Shown: piece by piece, positions 41,076 through 52,293 of the stretch
Position numbering within the stretch: the first letter of the stretch is position 1
How the letters are laid out: the number at the start of each line of letters is the position of its first letter
Source of the DNA: Gulosibacter sediminis
GTDB taxonomy: Bacteria > Actinomycetota > Actinomycetes > Actinomycetales > Microbacteriaceae
NCBI RefSeq assembly: GCF_023370115.1
Contig: NZ_CP097160.1
Coordinates: 1,364,001 to 1,428,000 of the forward strand
Length of the DNA: 64,000 nt
Direction of reading: 5' to 3'
Notes under the pieces: model-generated
Database searches by the model: none
What the model saw: only the letters and a program-made list of their open reading frames with translations
What the model was told of the DNA's origin: nothing
Translations under genes and position numbers: made by a program

Positions 41076-42494
41076 TTAGCCGACCGATCCTTCCATATTC
41101 ATTTCGATGAGCTTGTTCAGCTCGAGCGCGTACTCCATCGGCAGCTCGCGCGCGATCGGCTCGATAAAGCCGCGCACGATCATGGCCATGGCCTCGGTCT
41201 CTTCGAGGCCGCGGCTCATGAGGTAGAAGAGCTGCTCCGCCGACACCTTCGTGACCGTGGCCTCGTGCCCGAGCTGCACGTCGTCAACGCGGATGTCGAT
41301 GGCGGGGTAGGTGTCGGAGCGGGAGATGTTGTCGACGAGCAGGGCGTCACACACGACCGAGTTGGCCGAGTTGTGCGCGTTCTCGGCGATGCGAACCTCG
41401 CCGCGGTAGCCCGCACGGCCACCGCCGCGGGCGATCGACTTGGAGACGATCGACGACTGCGTGTGCGGCGCCATGTGGATCATCTTGGCGCCCGCATCCT
41501 GGTGCTGACCGGGGCCCGCGAACGCGACCGAGAGGGTCTCGCCCTTGGCGTGCTCGCCCGTCAGGTAGATCGACGGGTACTTCATGGTGACCTTGGAGCC
41601 GATGTTGCCATCGACCCATTCCATGGTCGCGCCCTCTTCAGCGACGGCGCGCTTGGTCACGAGGTTGTACACGTTGTTCGACCAGTTCTGGATCGTCGTG
41701 TAGCGAACGCGCGCGTTCTTCTTCGCGATGATCTCGACGACGGCCGAGTGCAGCGAGTCGCTCTTGTAGATCGGGGCTGTGCAGCCCTCGATGTAGTGCA
41801 CGTAGCTGCCCTCATCCGCGATGATCAGCGTGCGCTCGAACTGGCCCATGTTCTCGGTGTTGATGCGGAAGTAGGCCTGCAGCGGAATCTCGACGTGCAC
41901 GCCCTTCGGCACGTACACGAACGAGCCACCCGACCACACGGCGGTGTTCAGCGCACCGAACTTGTTGTCGCCGGCGGGGATCACCGTGCCGAAGTACTCC
42001 TCGAAGAACTCCGGGTGCTCGCGCAGCGCGGTGTCGGTGTCCATGAAGATGACACCCTGGCGCTCGAGTTCCTCGTTGATCTGGTGGTAGACCACCTCAG
42101 ACTCGTACTGTGCCGCGACGCCCGCAACGAGGCGCTGGCGCTCGGCCTCGGGGATGCCGAGACGCTCGTACGTGTTGCGGATGTCTTCGGGCAGGTCTTC
42201 CCACGTCTGGGCCTGCGCCTCCGACGCGCGCACGAAGTACTTGATGTTGTCGAAGTCGATTCCGCTGAGGTCGGCACCCCACGTCGGCATCGGCTTGCGG
42301 CCGAACATTTGCAGGCCCTTGAGACGACGCTCGAGCATCCATTCTGGCTCGTTCTTGATGCGCGAGATGTCGCGCACTACGTCTTCGCTCAGCCCACGTT
42401 TCGCTGAAGACCCGGCTACGTCAGGGTCGTGCCAGCCAAACTCATACTGACCAAGGTCATTCAGTTCGGGGCGGTCGATGAGCAGATCAGACAT
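41076..42494 (-). CDS. sufB: Fe-S cluster assembly protein SufB
   Basis: A 472-residue scaffold subunit. Signatures: [58 protein letters not shown] and [20 protein letters not shown]. It is first in the operon, so the promoter is in the 201-bp gap to ctaA, which I could not resolve. SufR, SufS and SufU are not adjacent. Confidence 0.96.
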   Translation of the reverse strand: MSDLLIDRPELNDLGQYEFGWHDPDVAGSSAKRGLSEDVVRDISRIKNEPEWMLERRLKGLQMFGRKPMPTWGADLSGIDFDNIKYFVRASEAQAQTWEDLPEDIRNTYERLGIPEAERQRLVAGVAAQYESEVVYHQINEELERQGVIFMDTDTALREHPEFFEEYFGTVIPAGDNKFGALNTAVWSGGSFVYVPKGVHVEIPLQAYFRINTENMGQFERTLIIADEGSYVHYIEGCTAPIYKSDSLHSAVVEIIAKKNARVRYTTIQNWSNNVYNLVTKRAVAEEGATMEWVDGNIGSKVTMKYPSIYLTGEHAKGETLSVAFAGPGQHQDAGAKMIHMAPHTQSSIVSKSIARGGGRAGYRGEVRIAENAHNSANSVVCDALLVDNISRSDTYPAIDIRVDDVQLGHEATVTKVSAEQLFYLMSRGLEETEAMAMIVRGFIEPIARELPMEYALELNKLIEMNMEGSVG

Positions 42495-42695
42495 CCCTAC
42501 CTCTTTCTTGTCGTCATCGGTTCACATTCGCGCCTGGATCGTGGGGACCCGCATAGAATGAAACAAATTCCAGCGCCGATTCCTTCCCGTGGGTTCTCCG
42601 GGAGGCCAAGATCGCGCGAAGTGAACACCATCCTCGAGTCTAAGCCACCACCCATGGTTCTCGGGCGTGTTCGCCACAAACTGAGAGGTGCCCCT

Positions 42696-43622
42696 GTGCC
42701 ACGGTCCAAATTCCTGCCGCCGGATTCGTTTCTATCGTTCCTGCTGCCGGACTCGGTTACATCGTGGACTCGGTGGCTCGCCTGGGCGAACCTTGTCGTG
42801 AACATCCTCATCGTCGGCACCGGCGGCCTCGTTCGGCTGACGGGCTCGGGCCTCGGCTGCCCGACGTGGCCGCTGTGCACGACCGAGTCGCTCGTGCCGA
42901 CGCAGGAGATGGGCATTCATGGCGTGATCGAGTTCGGCAACCGCACGCTGACCGGCGTGCTCGTGTTTGTCGCGCTGCTGACCTACCTTGCCGTGCGGAA
43001 CGCCCCGAAGCAGCTCGGGCTGCGCATCCCGGCTTTGCTCATCGGCGTGCTCATCATCGTGCAGGCGATCATCGGCGGCATCACCGTTATCTTCCACCTC
43101 GACCCACGCATCGTCGGCGTGCACTTCCTCTTCTCGGCGGCCATCGTCGCCATCGCCGCGCTGCTGCTGCAGCGAGTTCGCTACGCCGAGCCGGTGCCCG
43201 CGGCGGATTCCCCCGGCGCCCCGCGCGGCCTGTGGGTCAGCATCATTGTCGTCACGGTGCTGACGTGGATCACCGAAGTTGTTGGCGTCCTCACCACTGG
43301 CGCCGGACCGCACGCCGGTGACTCGATCGCCGCCCGTAACGGCCTCGACCCGGTGGTCATGCAGCACGTGCACTCGTGGCCGGCCTACGCGCTCGCCGCG
43401 GCCCTCGTCGTGATGATGGTGTTCGTGCTGCGCAGCAAGCTCGCGCGCACCAAGGCGTCGAGCTGGACCCTGCTCATCCTCGTACTCGTGCAGATCGCCT
43501 TCGGCGTCTATCAGTCGCGCGCTGGATTGCCGGTCTGGTCGGTCGGCACCCACATGATCCTCGCGGTCGTCGTCATCGCGGTGCTCACCATCAACCTCGT
43601 GAACGCCCGCCGCGCGAAGTAG
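42696..43622 (+). CDS. ctaA: haem A synthase CtaA
   Basis: A 308-residue membrane protein with about eight helices. It oxidises haem O to haem A. GGLVRLTGSGLGCPTWPLCT near residue 45 and HGVIEFGNRTLTG carry the first haem-ligand His; MQHVHSWPAY and VGTHMILAV carry others. GTG start at 42696, preceded by GAGAGG; a TAGAAT -10 lies at 42554. Confidence 0.92.
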   Translation: MPRSKFLPPDSFLSFLLPDSVTSWTRWLAWANLVVNILIVGTGGLVRLTGSGLGCPTWPLCTTESLVPTQEMGIHGVIEFGNRTLTGVLVFVALLTYLAVRNAPKQLGLRIPALLIGVLIIVQAIIGGITVIFHLDPRIVGVHFLFSAAIVAIAALLLQRVRYAEPVPAADSPGAPRGLWVSIIVVTVLTWITEVVGVLTTGAGPHAGDSIAARNGLDPVVMQHVHSWPAYALAAALVVMMVFVLRSKLARTKASSWTLLILVLVQIAFGVYQSRAGLPVWSVGTHMILAVVVIAVLTINLVNARRAK

Positions 43623-43654
43623 CGAGGGGCGCATCCGCCCTGCCCCGACGCAGT

Positions 43655-43765
43655 TTTCTAGCATCGATGCGAATTTCTACAATCGATGCGGCTGCAAGTG
43701 CAGCGAATCTAGAAAACTGCATCGCGCGTAGAAAACCGCGGCGAACGTAGAAAACCGCGACGACG
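43655..43765. repeat. array of 19-bp units in two opposing orientations
   Basis: Between convergent ctaA and ctaB, three direct 19-bp units start at 43709, 43728 and 43747, each opening with (C/G)TAGAAAAC followed by a CG-rich half. Two units in the opposite orientation, starting TTTCTA at 43655 and 43674, also repeat with a period of 19. In addition GCAGTTTTCTA (43650-43660) is the exact reverse complement of TAGAAAACTGC (43710-43720). Confidence 0.8.
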
Positions 43766-43815
43766 GTCACACGAGACGGCCGGACGGCCAGACGACCAAG
43801 TGGCCGGATGCGCGG

Positions 43816-44787
43816 CTACGGAACCAGCGGCAGGTAAACGAGGGCGTCGACGCCGACCGCGAGGAAGACCACGGTCAGGTAGAGGATCGACAGGTGGAAC
43901 ACGCGCATCGGCTGCGCGAGCCCCGTCTGGCGCACGACGTGGCTGTAGACGCGGTGCGCCTCAACGACGAACCAGGCGCCGGCGGCGAGGGCGGCGATCG
44001 TGTAGATCCAACCCATCGGCGCGACGGGAACGAGCAGCAGGCTGCCGACGACCGTGGCCCACGCGTAGATGACCGACTGCAGCGCGACCGAGCCCTCGCC
44101 CTCGGTGACCGAGAGCATCGGCACGTCGGCGCGGTCGTAATCGGCCGCGTACTTCACCGAGAGCGGCCAGTAGTGCGCCGGAGTCCAGAGGAAGATGAGC
44201 AGGAACAGCAGCAGCGGCTCCCAGCTCAGCGAGTTGGTGACCGACGCCCAGCCGATGAGCACCGGCATGCAGCCGGCAACGCCGCCCCAGACGATGTTCT
44301 GGTCGGTGCGGCGCTTCAAGATGAGCGTGTAGAGCACGACATAGAGCAGGATGGCGCCGACCGAAAGCCCGGCTGTGAGCGGGTTGGCGACGAGCCACAG
44401 CACTGCAGTCGAGACGACGCCGAGCACCCAGGCGAAGACGAGCGCCTCGCGATCGGAGAGCTCGCCCGTGACGAGTGGACGCTTCGCCGTGCGCTTCATG
44501 ACGCGGTCGATGTCGCGATCGAAGTAGCAGTTGAACGCGTTTGCGCTGCCAGCGGACAGCGCGCCACCAACAAGCACGCCGAGCATCAGCCAGACCGAAG
44601 GGATGCCCCGGGCCGCGAGCAGCATGGTCGGCAGCGTCGTGATGAGCAGCAACTCGATGATGCGCGGCTTCGTGAGCGCGACGTACGCGGCGAGTTTGCG
44701 CTTGAACCCAATCGATGTGGCCTTCGACGCGCCGTCACCGGCTGCTGAAACTGCGCTTGACATGCCTGTCAATCGATCGGTTGTCAC
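43816..44787 (-). CDS. ctaB: protohaem IX farnesyltransferase CtaB
   Basis: A 323-residue UbiA-family prenyltransferase with nine or so helices that makes haem O. The first Asp-rich motif is [20 protein letters not shown] and the second is [16 protein letters not shown] 44787 is used; ATG 44763 is a possible shorter start. It diverges from tkt across 158 bp. Confidence 0.94.
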   Translation of the reverse strand: MTTDRLTGMSSAVSAAGDGASKATSIGFKRKLAAYVALTKPRIIELLLITTLPTMLLAARGIPSVWLMLGVLVGGALSAGSANAFNCYFDRDIDRVMKRTAKRPLVTGELSDREALVFAWVLGVVSTAVLWLVANPLTAGLSVGAILLYVVLYTLILKRRTDQNIVWGGVAGCMPVLIGWASVTNSLSWEPLLLFLLIFLWTPAHYWPLSVKYAADYDRADVPMLSVTEGEGSVALQSVIYAWATVVGSLLLVPVAPMGWIYTIAALAAGAWFVVEAHRVYSHVVRQTGLAQPMRVFHLSILYLTVVFLAVGVDALVYLPLVP

Positions 44788-44945
44788 AGATACCTGCCCT
44801 TTACTTGCTCAGTAGCTGCAAGTCTACCCGTTGGGCGCCACACTTCGAGGACACAACTAAGGTTTCGCGCGATCGCGCGGCGCTAGTGTGGACACATCGC
44901 CGTTCGGCGTGCCTTGACCTCGTTATTGCTTTCTGGAGGACACCT

Positions 44946-47042
44946 GTGCCCAACGTCAATTGGACCGACCTCGACCAGCGTGCTGCGGACACCGCTCGAC
45001 TCTTGGCGGCTGACGCCGTCGAGAATGCGGGTGGCGGCCACCCCGGCACCCCGATGAGCTTGGCTCCGGTGGCGACCCTCCTCTATCAGCACATCATGCG
45101 GCACGACCCGGCTGACCAGGAATGGCTTGGCCGCGACCGCTTCATCCTGTCGAACGGCCACGCTGGCCTCACGCAATACACCCAGCTCTTCCTCGGCGGC
45201 TTCGGCGTCGAGCTCGACGACTTCAAGCACCTGCGCCAGTGGGGCTCACCGCTCGCGGGCCACCCCGAATACGGCCACCTGGCGCACGTCGAGATGACCA
45301 CCGGTCCGCTCGGCCAGGGCCTCGCCACCGCGGTGGGCTTCGCCTACGCGCAACGCTACGAGCGCGGCCTGTTCGACCCCGAGGCCGAGGACGGCGCGAG
45401 CCCCTTCGACCACTTCACCTACGTGATCGCCGGCGACGGCGACCTGCAGGAGGGCATCACCTCTGAGGCATCGTCGCTCGCGGGCCACCAGGAGCTCGGA
45501 CGCCTCGTCGTCATCTACGACGCGAACCAGATCTCGATCGAGGACGACACCGACATCGCCTTCACCGAAGACGTCGCCGAGCGCTACGAGTCGTACGGCT
45601 GGCAGGTGCTCGAGGTGAACTGGCTCGGCGAAGACGGCAAGGTCACCGAAGACATCGGCGACCTCGCCGACGCGATCGAGACGGCGCAGGGCGAGCTCGG
45701 CCGCCCGACCCTGATCATCCTGAAGAACCACATCGCCTTCCCCGCACCGCACGCGCAGAACACCGGCGCATCTCACGGCTCGGCGCTCGGCGCCGACGAG
45801 ATCCGCGCGACCAAGGAACTCCTCGGCTTCGACCCCGACGCGACCTTCCAGGTCGAGGACGAGGTGCTCGCGCACACCCGCAAGCTCGGCGAGCGGATGC
45901 GTGAGGTGCGGGCCGCGTGGCAGGCCGACTTCGACGCCTGGGCCGAGCGCGAGCCCGAGCGCAAGGCACTGCTCGACCGCCTCCAGGCCGGCGAGCTGCC
46001 CGAGGGCATCGAGGATGCGCTGCCCGACTTCACCGGCACGGCCAAAGTTTCGACCCGCAAGGCTTCGGGCAAGACGATCAACGCCCTCGCGCCGCTGCTG
46101 CCGGAGCTCTGGGGTGGCTCGGCCGACCTCGCTGGCTCAAACAACACGACGATTGACGGCGCGAAGTCGTTCGCACCCGCCGAGCACTCGACGTCGAGCT
46201 GGACCGCCGAGCCCTTCGGGCGCGTCCTCCACTTCGGCATTCGCGAGCACGCGATGGCGGCGATCCTCAACGGCATCGTGCTGCACGGCAAGACGCGGGC
46301 CTTCGGCGGCACGTTCCTCATGTTCAGCGACTACATGCGCCCCTCGGTGCGCCTCGCCGCACTCATGAACATCCCCGCGATCTATGTCTGGACGCACGAC
46401 TCGATCGCCCTCGGCGGCGACGGCCCGACCCACCAGCCGGTCGAGTCGCTCACCGCACTGCGTGCGATCCCGAACCTCAACATCATCCGCCCGAGCGACG
46501 GCGCCGAGACCGCGCAGGCGTGGCTCGCCACGCTGCGGCAGCACGAGGGCCCGATCGGTCTCGTGCTCTCGCGCCAAGACCTCCCCGTGCTCGAGCGCGG
46601 CGACGGCGACGCGAGCGGCGACACGCTCGCCGCGGCAAGCAACCTCGCCAAGGGCGGGTACGTCCTCGCCGAGGCCCGCAACGGCGCCCCAGAGCTGATC
46701 CTCATCGCCACCGGCTCGGAGGTCTCGCTCGCGCTGGATGCTCGTGCCGTGCTCGAAGACGAGGGCACGCCGACCCGCGTGGTCGCCATGCCGTCGCAGG
46801 AGTGGTTCAAGGCACAGCCCGAGGAGTACCGCAACGCAGTGCTCCCGGCCGACGTCACCGCGCGCGTCAGCGTCGAGGCCGGCCTCGCCCTCACCTGGGC
46901 GCCTTTCCTCGGCACCCGCGGTCGCTCGGTTTCGGTCGAAACCTTCGGTGCATCCGCCGACGGCAGCGAGCTGCTTCGCCGCTACGGCATCACGACCGAG
47001 GCCGTCGTCGAGGCCGCCCACGACTCGCTCGCGGCCAACTAA
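44946..47042 (+). CDS. tkt: transketolase
   Basis: A 698-residue TPP enzyme of the non-oxidative pentose phosphate pathway. Features: [18 protein letters not shown], the TPP motif [19 protein letters not shown], then [17 protein letters not shown] and the C-terminal domain. GTG start with GGAGG seven bases upstream. It heads the operon tkt-tal-pgi-zwf-opcA-pgl; TAGTGT at 44884 is a possible -10. Confidence 0.97.
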   Translation: MPNVNWTDLDQRAADTARLLAADAVENAGGGHPGTPMSLAPVATLLYQHIMRHDPADQEWLGRDRFILSNGHAGLTQYTQLFLGGFGVELDDFKHLRQWGSPLAGHPEYGHLAHVEMTTGPLGQGLATAVGFAYAQRYERGLFDPEAEDGASPFDHFTYVIAGDGDLQEGITSEASSLAGHQELGRLVVIYDANQISIEDDTDIAFTEDVAERYESYGWQVLEVNWLGEDGKVTEDIGDLADAIETAQGELGRPTLIILKNHIAFPAPHAQNTGASHGSALGADEIRATKELLGFDPDATFQVEDEVLAHTRKLGERMREVRAAWQADFDAWAEREPERKALLDRLQAGELPEGIEDALPDFTGTAKVSTRKASGKTINALAPLLPELWGGSADLAGSNNTTIDGAKSFAPAEHSTSSWTAEPFGRVLHFGIREHAMAAILNGIVLHGKTRAFGGTFLMFSDYMRPSVRLAALMNIPAIYVWTHDSIALGGDGPTHQPVESLTALRAIPNLNIIRPSDGAETAQAWLATLRQHEGPIGLVLSRQDLPVLERGDGDASGDTLAAASNLAKGGYVLAEARNGAPELILIATGSEVSLALDARAVLEDEGTPTRVVAMPSQEWFKAQPEEYRNAVLPADVTARVSVEAGLALTWAPFLGTRGRSVSVETFGASADGSELLRRYGITTEAVVEAAHDSLAAN

Positions 47043-47068
47043 CTTCCGGATCTTCTGAAAGGGACCTC

Positions 47069-48178
47069 ATGCAGAACCCCAACACCCAGCAGCTCTCCGA
47101 CCAGGGCGTCAGCATCTGGCTCGACGACCTCTCGCGCGACCGCCTCGAGTCGGGCTCGCTCCAGGGCCTCATCGACGAGCGCAACATCGTCGGCGTCACC
47201 ACGAACCCCTCGATCTTCGCTGCGGCACTCAAGAACGGCGAGTCGTACGCCCCGCAGGTGAAGGAGCTCGCCGAGCGTGGCGCCACCACCGACGAGGCGA
47301 TCACCGTCATCACAACGACCGATGTGCGCAACGCGTGCGACCTCTTCGCGCCGCTCGCCGACGCGACGGATGGGCAGGACGGCCGCGTCTCGATCGAGGT
47401 TTCGCCGCTACTCGCGAACGACACCGACGCCACGATCGCCGAGGCGAAGCAGCTCTGGGAGCTCGTCGACCGCAAGAACGTGATGATCAAGATTCCCGCC
47501 ACCAAGGAGGGCCTCCCGGCCATCACCGAGGCGATCGCGAACGGCATCTCGGTCAACGTCACGCTGATCTTCTCTCTCCCCCGCTACCGCGAGGTCATCA
47601 ACGCGTACCTCACCGGCCTCGAGCAGGCACGGGCGAACGGCATCGACCTGTCGAGCATCCGCTCGGTCGCGTCGTTCTTCGTGAGCCGCGTCGACGTTGA
47701 GATCGACAAGCGCCTCGACGCCCTCGGCACCCCCGAGGCCACCGACCTCAAGGGCAAGGCCGGCGTCGCGAACGCTCGCCTCGCCTACCAGGTCTTCGAG
47801 GAGTCGTTTGCCTCGGAGCGCGCCAAGCTGCTCCTCGACGAGGGCGCACATGCGCAGCGTCCGTTGTGGGCATCGACGGGTGTCAAGGACCCCTCGCTGC
47901 CCGACACGCTCTACGTGACCGAGCTCGTCGCTGGCCAGACGGTCAACACCATGCCGGAGGCGACCCTCGACGCGCTCGCCGACCACGGCGAGATTCGTGG
48001 CGACACGGTCACCGACACGTACCACGAGTCCAACACGCTGCTCGACGCCATCGATGACCTCGGCATCTCCTACACCGAGGTCGTTGACCTGCTTGAGGTC
48101 GAGGGCGTCGACAAGTTCAAGGTGTCCTGGTCGCAGCTCCAGGACACCGTCACCGAGCAGCTCGAACAGAGCAAGTAG
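47069..48178 (+). CDS. tal: transaldolase
   Basis: A 369-residue transaldolase of the longer actinobacterial type. The N-terminus has [13 protein letters not shown] and [14 protein letters not shown]; the Schiff-base Lys lies in [25 protein letters not shown] site precedes the ATG. Confidence 0.96.
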   Translation: MQNPNTQQLSDQGVSIWLDDLSRDRLESGSLQGLIDERNIVGVTTNPSIFAAALKNGESYAPQVKELAERGATTDEAITVITTTDVRNACDLFAPLADATDGQDGRVSIEVSPLLANDTDATIAEAKQLWELVDRKNVMIKIPATKEGLPAITEAIANGISVNVTLIFSLPRYREVINAYLTGLEQARANGIDLSSIRSVASFFVSRVDVEIDKRLDALGTPEATDLKGKAGVANARLAYQVFEESFASERAKLLLDEGAHAQRPLWASTGVKDPSLPDTLYVTELVAGQTVNTMPEATLDALADHGEIRGDTVTDTYHESNTLLDAIDDLGISYTEVVDLLEVEGVDKFKVSWSQLQDTVTEQLEQSK

Positions 48179-48199
48179 CCCGCCGCGAAGGAGCACCCC

Positions 48200-49801
48200 A
48201 TGAGCATCAAGGTATCTACGTCCGGCGCAGCCACCGAAGCGGTGCAGCGCCACCTCGAGGCGCTCGTCGACTCGAAGTTTGCGAGTCGCCTGTTCGCGAA
48301 GGACCACACCCTCTGGGGTGCCGCGGCCGAGGATGAGTCGTCGAAGCGCCTCGGCTGGGTCGAGGCCGCCGAGGTCTCGGCGCCGCTCGTGCCCGAGATC
48401 GTGCAGCTGCGCGAAGAACTCAACAGCAAGGGCGTCGACCGCATCGTGCTCTGCGGCATGGGCGGCTCCTCGCTCGCGCCCGAGGTCATGACCCGCACCG
48501 CGGGCATCCCGCTCGTCGTGCTCGACTCGACCGACCCCGAGCAGCTGGCCGCGTCGGTCGACACCGACCTCGAACGCACCGCTGTCGTCGTCTCGTCGAA
48601 GTCGGGTTCGACGCTCGAGACCGACTCGCAGCGCCGGGCGTTTGTCACGGCGTTCACCTCGGCGGGCATCGACCCGACCGAACGCATCTTCATCGTGACC
48701 GACCCGGGCTCGCCGCTCGAGGCCGCGTCGAAGGAGGCCGGCTACCGCGTCTTCCTCGCCGACCCCTCCGTCGGCGGCCGCTTCTCGGCCATGACCGCGT
48801 TCGGCCTCGTGCCCGCGGGTCTGGCGGGGCTCGACCTCGACGCGTTCCTCGCGCCCGTCACCACCGTGAAGGACGACCTCGAGACCGACTCGCCGCAGAA
48901 CCCGGGCCTCGTGCTCGGCGCGGCCCTCGCCGGTGCCGAGCCGGTGAAGACCTACATCGGCGTCGTCGAGCAGGGCACCGACATCGTCGGCTTCGGCGAC
49001 TGGGCCGAGCAGCTCATCGCCGAGTCGACCGGTAAGGAGGGCAAGGGCCTGCTGCCCGTCGTGCTCCATCAGGGCGCCCCCGAGGTTGGCCTGCCGATTC
49101 CCGACCTGCAGGTGGTTCGCCTCGTGGCGGATGCCGCTTCCGAGCCCGCGCTCGGCGACGAGATTAACGTCTCGGGTTCGCTCGCCGAGCAGATGCTCCT
49201 CTGGGAGGTCGCGGTCGCGGTCGCCGGTCAGCTCCTCGGCATCAACCCGTTCGACCAGCCTGACGTCGAGTCGGCGAAGGCCGCGGCCCGAGCGCTCCTC
49301 GACGCCACGCCCGCCCCGGTCGACCCCGCGTTCTCGGAGGGTGTCATCGAGGTGCGCGGCTCGGCCGATCTCACCGATGGCCAGACCACCGTGCTCGGCT
49401 CGATCGAGGCCCTGCTCGCGCAGCTGCCCGAGTGCGGCTATGTCGCGATCCAGGCCTATGCCGACCGGCTCGGCCTCGCCGACCTCGCGCAGATCCGCGA
49501 CGCCGTGGCGCACCGGGCTCGCCGCCCGGTGACTTTCGGCTGGGGCCCGCGCTTCCTCCACTCGACCGGCCAGTTCCACAAGGGCGGCCCGCGCGTCGGC
49601 GTGTTCCTGCAGATCACGACCGACTCGGCGACGCAGTTCGCGATCCCCGACCGCCCGTTTAGCTTCGGCGAACTCATCCACGCGCAGGCCGCAGGCGATG
49701 CGTCGGTGCTGGAGGACCACGGTATGCCAGTGCTGCGCCTCAATCTGACCGACGCTCGTGGCGGCGTGCAGCAACTCCTCGGACTCCTCGGAGACATCTA
49801 G
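48200..49801 (+). CDS. pgi: glucose-6-phosphate isomerase
   Basis: A 533-residue sugar isomerase with two SIS domains, phosphate-binding VLCGMGGSSLAPEVM and VVSSKSGSTLETDSQRR. It links the pentose phosphate operon to glycolysis. GAAGGAG precedes the ATG. Confidence 0.92.
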   Translation: MSIKVSTSGAATEAVQRHLEALVDSKFASRLFAKDHTLWGAAAEDESSKRLGWVEAAEVSAPLVPEIVQLREELNSKGVDRIVLCGMGGSSLAPEVMTRTAGIPLVVLDSTDPEQLAASVDTDLERTAVVVSSKSGSTLETDSQRRAFVTAFTSAGIDPTERIFIVTDPGSPLEAASKEAGYRVFLADPSVGGRFSAMTAFGLVPAGLAGLDLDAFLAPVTTVKDDLETDSPQNPGLVLGAALAGAEPVKTYIGVVEQGTDIVGFGDWAEQLIAESTGKEGKGLLPVVLHQGAPEVGLPIPDLQVVRLVADAASEPALGDEINVSGSLAEQMLLWEVAVAVAGQLLGINPFDQPDVESAKAAARALLDATPAPVDPAFSEGVIEVRGSADLTDGQTTVLGSIEALLAQLPECGYVAIQAYADRLGLADLAQIRDAVAHRARRPVTFGWGPRFLHSTGQFHKGGPRVGVFLQITTDSATQFAIPDRPFSFGELIHAQAAGDASVLEDHGMPVLRLNLTDARGGVQQLLGLLGDI

Positions 49802-49804
49802 ATC

Positions 49805-51343
49805 GTGCCCACCTCCTTCACCGCACCAGCAAATCCGCTGCGCCCAGTCGGCGAACGGCGACTCGACCGAATTTCCGGTCCGAGTAACCTCGTGTTCTTC
49901 GGCGTCACGGGTGACCTGAGCCGCAAGAAGCTGCTGCCCGCGGTGTACGACCTCGCGAACCGCGGTCTGCTCTCGCCCTCGTTCGGCATCGTCGGCTTCG
50001 GCCGCCGCGAGTGGAGCGACGACCAATTCCGCGAGTTCATGCGCGAGAGCGTCGTGAACCACGCCCGCACCGAGTGGAACGAGGACGTCTGGCTGCAGCT
50101 CGCGAAGGGCCTGCGCTTTGTCACCGGCGAGTTCAACGACGCGGAGGCGTTCACGCGCCTGCGCGACACGCTCGCCAGGCTCGACCTCGAGCGCGGCACC
50201 CGCGGCAACTACGCGTTCTATCTCTCGATCCCGCCGCGGTCGTTCGCCGAGGTGACCGGGCAGCTGCGCGCATCCGAACTCACCGAGGCGCCGCGCGGTT
50301 CGTGGCGCCGCGTGATCATCGAGAAGCCGTTCGGCCACGACCTCGAGTCGGCTCGCGAGCTCAACGGCATCGTCGAGGGCGTGTTCCCGAGCGACTCGAT
50401 CTTCCGCATCGACCACTACCTCGGTAAGGAGACGGTGCAGAACATCCTCGCGCTGCGCTTCGCGAACACGATGTTCGAGCCGCTGTGGAACTCAAACTGG
50501 GTCGACCACGTGCAGATCACGATGGCCGAGGACATCGGCGTGTCCGGCCGCGCCGGGTACTACGACGGCGTTGGTGCGGCGCGCGACGTGATTCAGAACC
50601 ACCTGCTGCAGTTGCTCGCCCTCACCGCGATGGAAGAGCCGCTGAGCTTCGCGGCAAACCACCTGCGCAACGAAAAAGAGAAGGTGCTGTCGGCCGTACA
50701 CCTCGGCCACGACCTCTCGAAGAGCACCGCCCGCGGCCAGTACTCGGCCGGTTGGCAGGGTGGCCTCTACGTGCCGGCGTTCCGCGACGAGGACGGCATG
50801 AACGCCGAATCGACGACCGAGACCTTTGCCGCGCTGCGCCTCAAGATCGACACCCGCCGCTGGCTCGGCGTGCCGTTCTACCTGCGGACCGGCAAGCGAC
50901 TCGGCCGTCGCGTCACCGAAATCGCGGTGACGTTCAAGGATGCGCCGGGCTACCTGTTCTCACCCACCGACCGCGTCTCGCTCGGCCCGAACGCGCTCGT
51001 GATCCGCGTGCAGCCGGATGAGGGTGTCACGATGCGCTTCGGCTCGAAGGTGCCGGGCTCGGGCCTGCGCGTGCGCGACGTCACGATGGACATGGGCTAC
51101 GGTCACGCGTTCACCGAGTCGAGCCCCGAGGCTTACGAGCGCCTCATCCTCGACGTCCTGCTCGGCGACCCGCCGCTTTTCCCCCGCCACGAGGAGGTCG
51201 AGCTGTCGTGGCAGATCCTCGACCCGGTCGAGGAGTACTGGTCGACGCTCGGCGCGCCAGAGCTCTACGCGCCCGGCTCCTGGGGCCCCGCATCCGCCAC
51301 CGAACTGCTCGCGCGCGACAACCGAACCTGGAGGCGCCCATGA
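49805..51343 (+). CDS. zwf: glucose-6-phosphate 1-dehydrogenase
   Basis: A 512-residue enzyme with NADP motif FFGVTGDLSRKKLLPAVY and substrate/catalytic RIDHYLGKETVQN. GTG start follows the pgi stop by three bases; the end overlaps opcA (ATGA). Confidence 0.96.
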   Translation: MPTSFTAPANPLRPVGERRLDRISGPSNLVFFGVTGDLSRKKLLPAVYDLANRGLLSPSFGIVGFGRREWSDDQFREFMRESVVNHARTEWNEDVWLQLAKGLRFVTGEFNDAEAFTRLRDTLARLDLERGTRGNYAFYLSIPPRSFAEVTGQLRASELTEAPRGSWRRVIIEKPFGHDLESARELNGIVEGVFPSDSIFRIDHYLGKETVQNILALRFANTMFEPLWNSNWVDHVQITMAEDIGVSGRAGYYDGVGAARDVIQNHLLQLLALTAMEEPLSFAANHLRNEKEKVLSAVHLGHDLSKSTARGQYSAGWQGGLYVPAFRDEDGMNAESTTETFAALRLKIDTRRWLGVPFYLRTGKRLGRRVTEIAVTFKDAPGYLFSPTDRVSLGPNALVIRVQPDEGVTMRFGSKVPGSGLRVRDVTMDMGYGHAFTESSPEAYERLILDVLLGDPPLFPRHEEVELSWQILDPVEEYWSTLGAPELYAPGSWGPASATELLARDNRTWRRP

Positions 51344-52293
51344 TCGTCACGCTCGACGACACGAATTCCTCGGCGATCGCTCGCGAACTCATCCGGATGC
51401 GCGAGGAGGGCGGCGCGATCGCCCTCGGCCGCGTGCTCACGCTCATCGTCGTCGCCACGTCGGACGTGAACGAGGACGCGATCGAGGCGGCCAACGAGGC
51501 CTCCGGCGAACACCCGATGCGCGTCATCGTGGTGCACACCTACCCCGACGGCGACGGTGCGCAGCTCGACGCGGAGATCCGCGTCGGCTCCGACGCCGGC
51601 GCGAGCGAGGTCGTGGTGCTCCACGCCTCCGGCCCGGCTTCTGAGGACCCGGCGTCGCTCATCCAGCCCCTGCTGCTCCCCGACACGCCAGTCGTGACGT
51701 GGTGGCCCGACTGCTCCGAGACGCATCCGGCCCAGAACTCGCTCGGCGAACTCGCGCAGCTGCGCATCGTCGACAGTTTCAACGTGTCGGAGCCCTTCGG
51801 CACCCTCGAACAGCTCGCCGAGGGCTACGAGAGCGGCGACACGAACCTCGCCTGGGCCCGCATCACACGCTGGCGTGCCCAGCTCGCCTCCGTGCTCGAC
51901 CAGCCGCCCTACGACCCGATCACGGGCGCCGAGGTGATCTACCGCAAGCTCACGACGAGCACGCTGCTCATGGCGGGCTGGCTGGGCCACTTCCTCCAGG
52001 TTCCGGTCACGCTGCAGTTCTCCGACGATGAGCTCGCTGGAAACCTTCGCGGCGTCCGGCTCTTCCGCCACGACGGGGTAATCGAGCTACGGCGCACAGC
52101 AAAAGACACCTCGATCCTGAGCCAGCCCGACCAGCCCGACCAGATCGTGCCACTGGCGATCCGCAACCGCTTCTCGGTGCTCAACGAGGAGCTTCGTTCC
52201 TTCGCCGCCGATCCGATCTACGCGGCCGTTCTCCTTGAGGGCGTACCCGAGATCGCAGAGTCGAACCAAGACCTCGTGGAGCAGGAACAATGA
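51340..52293 (+). CDS. opcA: glucose-6-phosphate dehydrogenase assembly protein OpcA
   Basis: A 317-residue OpcA, a partner that activates or assembles G6PDH in actinobacteria and cyanobacteria. Recognisable parts are VVWWPDCS-type PVVTWWPDCSETHP and LTTSTLLMAGWLGHFLQVPV. The gene sits directly after zwf with a 4-bp overlap. Confidence 0.92.
   Translation: MIVTLDDTNSSAIARELIRMREEGGAIALGRVLTLIVVATSDVNEDAIEAANEASGEHPMRVIVVHTYPDGDGAQLDAEIRVGSDAGASEVVVLHASGPASEDPASLIQPLLLPDTPVVTWWPDCSETHPAQNSLGELAQLRIVDSFNVSEPFGTLEQLAEGYESGDTNLAWARITRWRAQLASVLDQPPYDPITGAEVIYRKLTTSTLLMAGWLGHFLQVPVTLQFSDDELAGNLRGVRLFRHDGVIELRRTAKDTSILSQPDQPDQIVPLAIRNRFSVLNEELRSFAADPIYAAVLLEGVPEIAESNQDLVEQEQ

Noticed and set aside
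47408-50416. 1002-residue open frame on the minus strand, antisense to tal, pgi and zwf
   Set aside because: It mirrors three well-known genes in high-GC DNA, has no recognisable domain and an amino acid mix typical of antisense frames.
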